From positions 1-11,610 of the forward strand of contig CAMALN010000028.1 in NCBI GenBank assembly GCA_945836565.1: a stretch of 11,610 bases of DNA, in the 5' to 3' direction. Each line of letters begins with the position of its first letter. Position 1 is the first letter of the stretch. The stretch is from an uncultured Lachnospiraceae bacterium (GTDB lineage Bacteria > Bacillota > Clostridia > Lachnospirales > Lachnospiraceae). Shown here one piece after another: positions 6,720 through 11,610 of the stretch. The notes below the pieces were generated by a model. That model was not told the DNA's origin. It saw nothing but the letters and a program-made list of their open reading frames with translations, and ran no database searches. The position numbers and the translations under genes were made by a program.

Positions 6720-6797
6720 GATAAAGCACCGACTTAAAGCGTACTTAAAGGAATATTACGAAAAGCCTTTAAGTATGCTTTAGCATATGGCTATAAG
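6720..6797. promoter_or_regulatory. Symmetric divergent promoter-operator between the VTC operon and the lipoprotein gene
   Basis: ACTTAAAG occurs at 6732-6739 and again at 6743-6750, exactly 11 bp apart. Its reverse complement CTTTAAGT occurs at 6767-6774, with a partial copy CTTTAGCA 11 bp on at 6778-6785. The two pairs form a near-perfect 17-bp inverted repeat (6735-6751 with 6766-6782) around a 14-base centre. On the plus strand TATAAG (6792-6797) begins after a 6-base gap from its pair. On the minus strand TTTATC (6725-6720) begins after a 6-base gap from the other pair. Tandem sites with 11-bp period in the -35 position are the hallmark of OmpR/PhoB-type activation. The regulator encoded at 4523-5197 is the natural candidate, by inference. 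Confidence 0.6.
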
Positions 6798-6860
6798 ATT
6801 TGGATATGATATTGGTGGGAATTGGCGATGTCCCAATAGAAGAAAAGGAGGAACACATTA

Positions 6861-8732
6861 ATGAAGAATAAAAAACAGATGGTAAGGAGCTTCCTGTGTC
6901 TTATATCAATTTCAGTAATGCTTTGTGCCTGTGCAAAGGATACCGGTACAGACAGAAGCGACAGCACGGGTGCGGATAATGCTGCCATGCAGGAACTTTT
7001 AGATGAAAATGTGGAGACACCGGATACCACAGGAGCGACAGAAATTACATTTTCTGATGAGAAGGCTACAGTGTCGGGAGATGGAGCCAAGGCAGACGAT
7101 GGAATTGTGACAATCACAGGTGGGGGAACCTATGTTATAAAAGGGGAGACAAAAGAGGGGCGTATAATCGTAAATGCCCCGGATGAAGAGGTTATACTTG
7201 TGCTGGAGAACATCGATATAAGCTGTTCATATGGCAGTCCGGTTTATATCTATAAATCATCTGTTACGACACTTTATCTTACGGAAGGTACGGAAAATAC
7301 ACTTACGGATGGAAGTGAATATACATTTAATGATAGTTTTTCTTCGTCCGTGGACGAAGAGCCAAATGCATGCCTGTACTCAAAATCAGACCTTGTGATA
7401 GCAGGAGAGGGAAAATTGACTGTAAATGCAAATTATAACAATGGCATTACAGGGAAGGATACATTAAGGCTTGAGACGGCTTGTGTTACGGTAACGGCAA
7501 AAAATCATGGAATCAATGGAAAGGACAGCTGTGTGATAAAAGCTGCTGCAGTCAATGTTGATTGTGGCGGGGATGCACTGCGTTCAACGAATGACACCGA
7601 CAGTAATCTGGGGAATATAGTGATTGCAGATTCATCCCTTGAACTGATAGCAGGGGAAGATGGAGTTCAGGCAGAAAATTCGCTTACGATTAGTGGTGGC
7701 AGCTGTAATATTATCTCCGGGGGAGGAAGCAGCACAAGTGTCATGTCAGATACCAGCGCAAAGGGATTAAAGGGTGCATCGTCTGTCAGCTTGTATGATG
7801 GTGTATATGTATTGGATTGCTGTGATGATGCCATTCACTCAAATGGGAATGTACTTATTAAGGATGGCACATATACGATAACTGCCGGAGATGACGGTAT
7901 ACATGCAGATGAAAACGTATCGATTACCGGCGGTACCATCGATATAGACAAGAGCTACGAGGGTATAGAGGGTACTATTGTTGATATCTCGGGTGGTACA
8001 ATTAATATTACGGCAAGTGATGACGGCATCAATGCAGCAGGTGGTGCGGATCAAAGCGGTGTGGGACCGAGACAGGATATGTTTGCTGTATCGGAGGACT
8101 GTTGTATAAATATATCCGGAGGAATTGTTACAGTTGATGCTTCCGGGGATGGCATAGATTCAAACGGAGGGCTTACGGTGTCTGGCGGTGAGCTTTATGT
8201 AAGCGGACCTGTGAATGATGGTAACGGTGCCTTTGATTATAATGGTCAGGCAACAATTACCGGAGGCATAGTAGTAGCTTTAGGCTCAAGCGGTATGGCG
8301 CAGAATTTCGGTAACAATTCAACACAGGGGAGTATTATGTTAACCTATGCATCGTATACAAAGGATAGTATCAGCTTGAAGGATGAATCAGGTAACATTC
8401 TTGTAGAATATTCTCCTGTAAAGGAATATAACTGTGTTGTTATAAGCAGCCCGGATATTACTGTCGGCAATTCCTACACAGTGGAAGCCTGTGGAGAGAC
8501 AAATACTGTTGCCATGGATAGCCTTATATATGGCAACGGCGGTGGTATGGGAGGAAAACCATCCGGAGGGAAGCCGTCAGGAGATAACCAGTTTGGAGAT
8601 AAGCCATTTGGAGATAAACCGTTTGGAGATAAAAAACCCGGTATGAGACCGGACGGGGAAGAGGGCATGAGACCGAACGGGTCTGAAGGATATGATAAAC
8701 CCCAAGCTCCGGATGACACTAATGAGCTTTAG
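6861..8732 (+). CDS. Lipoprotein with Cthe_2159-type carbohydrate-binding beta-helix domain
   Basis: Large surface lipoprotein of 623 residues. The basic N-terminus and hydrophobic segment end in LCAC, with C24 as the probable lipidated cysteine, followed by an acidic linker (25-60). Residues about 60-555 form a repetitive right-handed beta-helix typical of the Cthe_2159 carbohydrate-binding family. Repeated turns include DDAIHSN (322-328), DDGIHAD (344-350), DDGINAA (387-393) and GDGIDSN (429-435), interleaved with 'ITGGT' and 'ISGGT' strands. The regular aspartates suggest calcium sites, as in the characterised family member, which binds acidic polysaccharide and cellulose. The tail (559-623) is rich in Gly, Pro, Lys and Asp with GDKPF repeats and may span or contact the wall. 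ATG 6861 has GGAGG at about a 9-base spacing. The leader contains a small dyad (TATTGG 6810 with CCAATA 6833). A structural rather than enzymatic role is likely. Confidence 0.88.
   Translation: MKNKKQMVRSFLCLISISVMLCACAKDTGTDRSDSTGADNAAMQELLDENVETPDTTGATEITFSDEKATVSGDGAKADDGIVTITGGGTYVIKGETKEGRIIVNAPDEEVILVLENIDISCSYGSPVYIYKSSVTTLYLTEGTENTLTDGSEYTFNDSFSSSVDEEPNACLYSKSDLVIAGEGKLTVNANYNNGITGKDTLRLETACVTVTAKNHGINGKDSCVIKAAAVNVDCGGDALRSTNDTDSNLGNIVIADSSLELIAGEDGVQAENSLTISGGSCNIISGGGSSTSVMSDTSAKGLKGASSVSLYDGVYVLDCCDDAIHSNGNVLIKDGTYTITAGDDGIHADENVSITGGTIDIDKSYEGIEGTIVDISGGTINITASDDGINAAGGADQSGVGPRQDMFAVSEDCCINISGGIVTVDASGDGIDSNGGLTVSGGELYVSGPVNDGNGAFDYNGQATITGGIVVALGSSGMAQNFGNNSTQGSIMLTYASYTKDSISLKDESGNILVEYSPVKEYNCVVISSPDITVGNSYTVEACGETNTVAMDSLIYGNGGGMGGKPSGGKPSGDNQFGDKPFGDKPFGDKKPGMRPDGEEGMRPNGSEGYDKPQAPDDTNEL
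8577..8636 (+). repeat. 15-bp in-frame tandem repeat encoding a GDKPF-type tail
   Basis: Four consecutive 15-base units of the form TTTGGAGATAAACCG begin at 8577, 8592, 8607 and 8622. The first and last are degenerate. They encode SGDNQ, FGDKP, FGDKP and FGDKK in the C-terminal tail of the lipoprotein. Related repeats flank them: GGKPSGGKPSG before and GMRPDGEEGMRPNGSEG after. Repeats that are multiples of three keep the frame and may vary in number between strains. Confidence 0.75.
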
Positions 8733-8801
8733 ATATATTATAAACATATTATGAAAAGGTCTGTATATCAGGTATTTTCTACAGAATAAGCAGAAGACGG
8801 A

Positions 8802-8829
8802 TTGTAGCACTGAATAAAGGTGGTATAAT
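8802..8829 (+). promoter_or_regulatory. Extended -10 promoter downstream of the lipoprotein gene
   Basis: TTGTAG (8802-8807) and a perfect TATAAT (8824-8829) are 16 bases apart, and the TGG before TATAAT gives an extended -10. A second AT-rich cluster with TATAAT at 8942-8947 and 8955-8960 lies nearer the next reading frame and may be another promoter. Either could transcribe the HD-GYP remnant and the chemoreceptor. The 8733-8970 gap otherwise shows only weak dyads, no clear terminator and no riboswitch core I recognise. Confidence 0.5.
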
Positions 8830-8970
8830 CTGTCTTTTATGTTTGATAACAGAACGCTCACAATACAGTTTGCAGTTCTATTTTGGATAAAATGTCCGGA
8901 TAAAAAAATATAATCTATGTGTTGTATTTTGTAGAAAAGCGTATAATTATGTGATATAATTTGCCTGTTA

Positions 8971-9351
8971 GTGTGTTTTTATGGCATATTCATAGATTCA
9001 AAATGGGGGAGAATCAAGGTATGGATTGTCAGGCGACACAACATATTGTCAAATGATGAGTTGGGGAAACGGCAAGAAATATCTAAGGGAAAGGGATATC
9101 CGGATGGCTTAAAGGAAGATGAGATACCTATCTGGGCGCAGATAGTATCGATAGTAGACGTATATGATGCGCTTGTAAGTGAACGAGTATACAAGACTGC
9201 TTACGATGTGAAGACTGCGGCAAATATGATAGCAAACGGAGAATGCGGAGTATTCTCACCGGAGATACTTGACTGCTTTGAGCTTGCAAAGGAGGAACTG
9301 TTTGATGCTATAGAGAATAAGCTTTCCTTTGCTGATGCAGAGAATATTTGA
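8971..9351 (+). pseudogene. Decayed HD-GYP domain remnant (C-terminal part)
   Basis: The open frame of 126 codons starts at a GTG without a ribosome binding site. From about residue 40 it matches the C-terminal half of HD-GYP cyclic-di-GMP phosphodiesterases: GKGYPDGLKEDEIPIWAQIV, then VDVYDALVSERVYKTAY, and the tail NGECGVFSPEILDCFELA, which is common in Lachnospiraceae. Intact proteins precede GxGYP with HHExxDG. Here the aligned residues read RQEISKG, so the His and Asp metal ligands are gone, and the upstream half of the HD domain and any receiver domain are absent. The first 35 residues resemble nothing I recognise. It is best read as a relic left by deletion and point mutation. A short expressed protein that lacks catalysis cannot be excluded. 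It ends 43 bases before the chemoreceptor. Confidence 0.75.
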
Positions 9352-9394
9352 TAGCACATTTTATAGTGTATGGATATTGCAAGGGGGATAGGGA

Positions 9395-11401
9395 ATGCTG
9401 AAGAATATGAAAATTGCCCAGAGAACCAGCTTGTTGCTGACCGGTGTATTGGTGTTCTGTTTCTGGGGCTTGTGGAAATTAGTTGATAATACAACCACAG
9501 AGGTTATGGACAAGCAGATTGAAGCCCAGATGACGGATGCTGTTGAATCTAGAGCATATGTTATCAATAATTATGTACAGGAAGCAGAGGAGTATCTGAT
9601 TGCCTTCGGAAAGAGCGATGAGGTAAAGAATCTTCTTAACAACCTTGATTCAAAGGAGTACCAGAAGAGAGCACAGGAATATACAGTTGAGTTTGCAAAT
9701 GTAAAGGGTATATTCGAAGGACTGTACATAGCAGATACAGAAACAGGAGTATATACACATACTACTGAAAGCGTAGTCGGTATGCATAATCGAGAAGGAG
9801 AGAGACTGAAACAATTTCAGGATACTATATTGTCTAAGCAGGAGCTTAGCAATGGAGGTGTCATGAAGTCGCCAAGTACCGGAAATATGGTTATCTCTAT
9901 GTATTACCCTATATATGACCAGGGCAAATGTATTGGATTCGTTGGAGCTGCAGTATATGCAGGCAAGCTTATGGACTCACTTATATCACTTGACGTAAAG
10001 GGCTTGGAGAACAGTGAGTATGTATTCCTTGATTCAGAGGGCAAATATCTGTACAACGAGGATGAGGAGCTGCTTTGTACAGTTACTGAGGATAAGGGAT
10101 ATATAGATATTTTGGATAAGATTAAGTCGGGAAAGGCTGACACCACAGGTATGTATGAATATGTGGACAGCGAGGGCAAGGAGATTGTATTGGTATACAA
10201 TTATCTTACTGACAGAGACTGGATGTTTGCTATTCGTGACGATAAGGAAGATGTATACAGCGAGCTAAAGAAGGTAAAGAAATATACCGGTGTGTGCTGT
10301 GTGATAAACTGTGTAGTAATCATTATCATACTTAATTTGATTTTATCAGCTGTAAGCGGACAGCTTGGAAAAATCAGCAAGGCTATAAAGAAGCTTGGCG
10401 ATATGGATTTGTCTGCAGATAAATCACTTGAAAAATACAGCGGTCAGAAGGATGAGGTCGGAATCGTATGTGACGCATTACATACGGCATGTACTAACCT
10501 TCGCAAATACATTGGTGAGGTTGATGCCAGCCTGTCGAAGATGGCAAGCGGTGATTACACAGAGGTTAGGGGTATAGAGTTCGAGGGTGACTTCAAGGCA
10601 CTTCAGGTATCTATAGGAAAGATTAGACATGCACTTAACGATTCCTTCTCAGAGATTGGAAGTGTTACTCAGGAGCTTCAGATAGGGTCACAGAGTGTAG
10701 CTGAGGCGTCGAGTCATCTCGCAGAGGCAGCAACTCAGGCGAGCTGTCTCGTTACTGAAATCGACGATTATATAAATGACATATCCGGACAGCTTTCGGA
10801 GTCTACAGGACTTGCTATGGGAGCGAAGGAGAAGAGCGGACATGCTACAGAGCTTGTTGCAAGCAGCCGTGAGAAGATGGATGAATTGAATGCCGCCCTT
10901 GTGCGTATCAAGCAGGCTACAGCATCTATCCAGAGCATAAGCAACGATATGGAGCGTTTTGCAAAGCAGACAAATATATTGTCACTCAATGCATTGGTAG
11001 AGGCTTCAAGAGCAGGTACTGCAGGACTGGGCTTTGGAGTTGTTGCTGATGAAATCAGGATGCTCGCTGAGCAGTCGGCACAAGCGTCAGTAGATGCATA
11101 TGAGCTTATAAAGGATACTTTGGATGCAGTTGAGCGAGGTATGACCTTAGGTGATGAAACCTCAGAGTATCTTAGCAAGGTAGTAGAGCATACAACAACT
11201 ATTGATACGGATGTGAGCAGGATAGCACAGGCTGCTAAGACTCAGGATGAGAAGCTTTCAGGCATAAACGACAGACTCAGAGATATAAGCAGAACTGTTG
11301 AGAGCACAGCGGCTATGGCAGAGGAGAGTGCCGCAGCGAGTGTTGAGCTTGATGGTCAGGTAAATGTGCTTAGAAATAATATAAGCCAGTACACAGTATA
11401 G
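9395..11401 (+). CDS. Methyl-accepting chemotaxis protein with Cache sensor and HAMP domain
   Basis: Transmembrane chemoreceptor of 668 residues. A first helix lies at about 12-30, a periplasmic-equivalent Cache-type sensor at about 35-290 (VMDKQIEAQM, ARG-free PIYDQGKCIGFVGAAVY at 172-188, DWMFAIRDD at 275-283), a second helix at about 298-320, HAMP at about 320-375, and a coiled-coil signalling domain to the end. The hairpin tip at 522-560 reads FAKQTNILSLNALVEASRAG then TAGLGFGVVADEIRMLAEQS, so it should contact CheA and CheW. It departs from the usual AGE-x-G(R/K)GFAVVADE in having Thr, Leu and Gly (T542, L545, G548). There is no C-terminal CheR-docking pentapeptide. ATG 9395 follows a GGGGG ribosome binding site at about 9 bases. 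The ligand is unknown. It is the last gene before a strong terminator. Confidence 0.95.
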   Translation: MLKNMKIAQRTSLLLTGVLVFCFWGLWKLVDNTTTEVMDKQIEAQMTDAVESRAYVINNYVQEAEEYLIAFGKSDEVKNLLNNLDSKEYQKRAQEYTVEFANVKGIFEGLYIADTETGVYTHTTESVVGMHNREGERLKQFQDTILSKQELSNGGVMKSPSTGNMVISMYYPIYDQGKCIGFVGAAVYAGKLMDSLISLDVKGLENSEYVFLDSEGKYLYNEDEELLCTVTEDKGYIDILDKIKSGKADTTGMYEYVDSEGKEIVLVYNYLTDRDWMFAIRDDKEDVYSELKKVKKYTGVCCVINCVVIIIILNLILSAVSGQLGKISKAIKKLGDMDLSADKSLEKYSGQKDEVGIVCDALHTACTNLRKYIGEVDASLSKMASGDYTEVRGIEFEGDFKALQVSIGKIRHALNDSFSEIGSVTQELQIGSQSVAEASSHLAEAATQASCLVTEIDDYINDISGQLSESTGLAMGAKEKSGHATELVASSREKMDELNAALVRIKQATASIQSISNDMERFAKQTNILSLNALVEASRAGTAGLGFGVVADEIRMLAEQSAQASVDAYELIKDTLDAVERGMTLGDETSEYLSKVVEHTTTIDTDVSRIAQAAKTQDEKLSGINDRLRDISRTVESTAAMAEESAAASVELDGQVNVLRNNISQYTV

Positions 11402-11439
11402 ATATAGTTAGAATAAAAGCATAGTTTGATGTGTAAGAT

Positions 11440-11482
11440 CTGCCTCAAATTTATATTTGATGTATATTTGAGGCAGGTTTTT
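11440..11482 (+). terminator. Rho-independent terminator after the chemoreceptor gene
   Basis: CTGCCTCAAAT (11440-11450) pairs perfectly with ATTTGAGGCAG (11466-11476), with partial TATA pairing near the 15-base loop. A G and a run of five T follow (11478-11482). It lies 38 bases after the chemoreceptor stop and is the only convincing intrinsic terminator in the window. Confidence 0.9.
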
Positions 11483-11532
11483 GTACATAGATTTGCATAC
11501 GGAATATTTATAATGTGAGACAGTAACGGATA

Positions 11533-11577
11533 GAACAAAGGATGCAAAGCACCCTAGCCGCGAAGCGGCGTTTGTTC
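11533..11577. repeat. GC-rich nested dyad at the right edge
   Basis: GAACAAA (11533-11539) pairs with TTTGTTC (11571-11577). Inside this, GCCGC (11557-11561) pairs with GCGGC (11565-11569) across a GAA loop. Further right, GGTGC (11589-11593) is complementary to GCACC (11549-11553), and TTTGCA (11583-11588) to TGCAAA (11543-11548), allowing alternative folds. GC content is clearly higher than in the surrounding intergenic DNA. It could be an interspersed extragenic repeat, the 5' side of a structured RNA, or a leader of the next gene. The window ends before this can be settled. No gene is seen from 11402 to 11610. Confidence 0.45.
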
Positions 11578-11610
11578 GGTTATTTGCAGGTGCGTTAGCG
11601 CGTGCCGATA

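Noticed and set aside
8577..8636. CRISPR-like repeat array
   Set aside because: Units are 15 bp, contiguous without spacers, and in frame inside a coding sequence.
8474..8719. Minus-strand ORF of 81 codons rich in Pro, Ser and Leu opposite the lipoprotein tail
   Set aside because: It is the antisense shadow of the 15-bp repeats and has no ribosome binding site or known motif.
8760..8786. TCTGTA and TACAGA dyad after the lipoprotein gene as a terminator
   Set aside because: Only 6 bp of AT-rich stem with a 14-base loop and no T-run.
9021..9056. Eleven-codon ORF after GGGGGAG upstream of the HD-GYP match
   Set aside because: Very short, no recognisable peptide features, and it overlaps the relic frame; probably chance.
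10768..11178. Minus-strand ORF of 136 codons inside the chemoreceptor gene
   Set aside because: It lies opposite the conserved signalling domain; its low-complexity Ser/Ala composition is a shadow of the real frame.

Overview
The window reads as AT-rich chromosomal DNA of an anaerobic, motile Firmicute. The best guess is a member of the Lachnospiraceae (Butyrivibrio/Roseburia/Eubacterium-like). This rests on the style of the AgrD peptide, the HD-GYP and chemoreceptor sequences, AGGAGG-type ribosome binding sites and low-GC codon use. No 16S or other species-level marker is present.

Region 1 (1-147) is the tail of a plus-strand gene that begins outside the window, possibly a PcfJ-like protein.

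Region 2 (149-3236) is a complete agr-type peptide quorum-sensing locus split into two divergent units. A LytTR response regulator (agrA-like) and a GHKL sensor kinase (agrC-like) run leftwards. A 55-residue AgrD-like prepeptide and an AgrB-like processing protease run rightwards, with D before B and a one-base stop/start overlap. The 263-base control region between the units holds TTGCA repeats 21 bp apart, a plausible LytTR operator, and a hairpin in the agrD leader.

Region 3 (3249-8732) looks like a cell-surface or polyphosphate module. A polyphosphate-polymerase (VTC-domain) gene overlaps a DUF4956 membrane-protein gene. Both are followed by an OmpR-type response regulator and histidine kinase that have their own promoter. 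Divergent from these is a long lipoprotein of the Cthe_2159-type carbohydrate-binding beta-helix family. The intergenic region between the VTC operon and the lipoprotein holds a symmetric arrangement of 8-bp repeats spaced 11 bp apart, each pair ending 6 bp before a -10-like hexamer on its own strand. This is the geometry expected of an OmpR/PhoB-type operator, so the adjacent two-component system is the obvious candidate regulator of both sides.

Region 4 (8733-11610) carries a decayed HD-GYP (cyclic-di-GMP phosphodiesterase) C-terminal remnant and a full-length Cache/HAMP methyl-accepting chemotaxis protein with a diverged signalling tip. A strong rho-independent terminator and a GC-rich structured sequence at the right edge follow.

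The most novel-looking items are the AgrD with a double-cysteine core, the symmetric divergent operator, and the VTC/DUF4956/carbohydrate-binding-lipoprotein/two-component module. No CRISPR, tRNA, rRNA or insertion sequence was seen.
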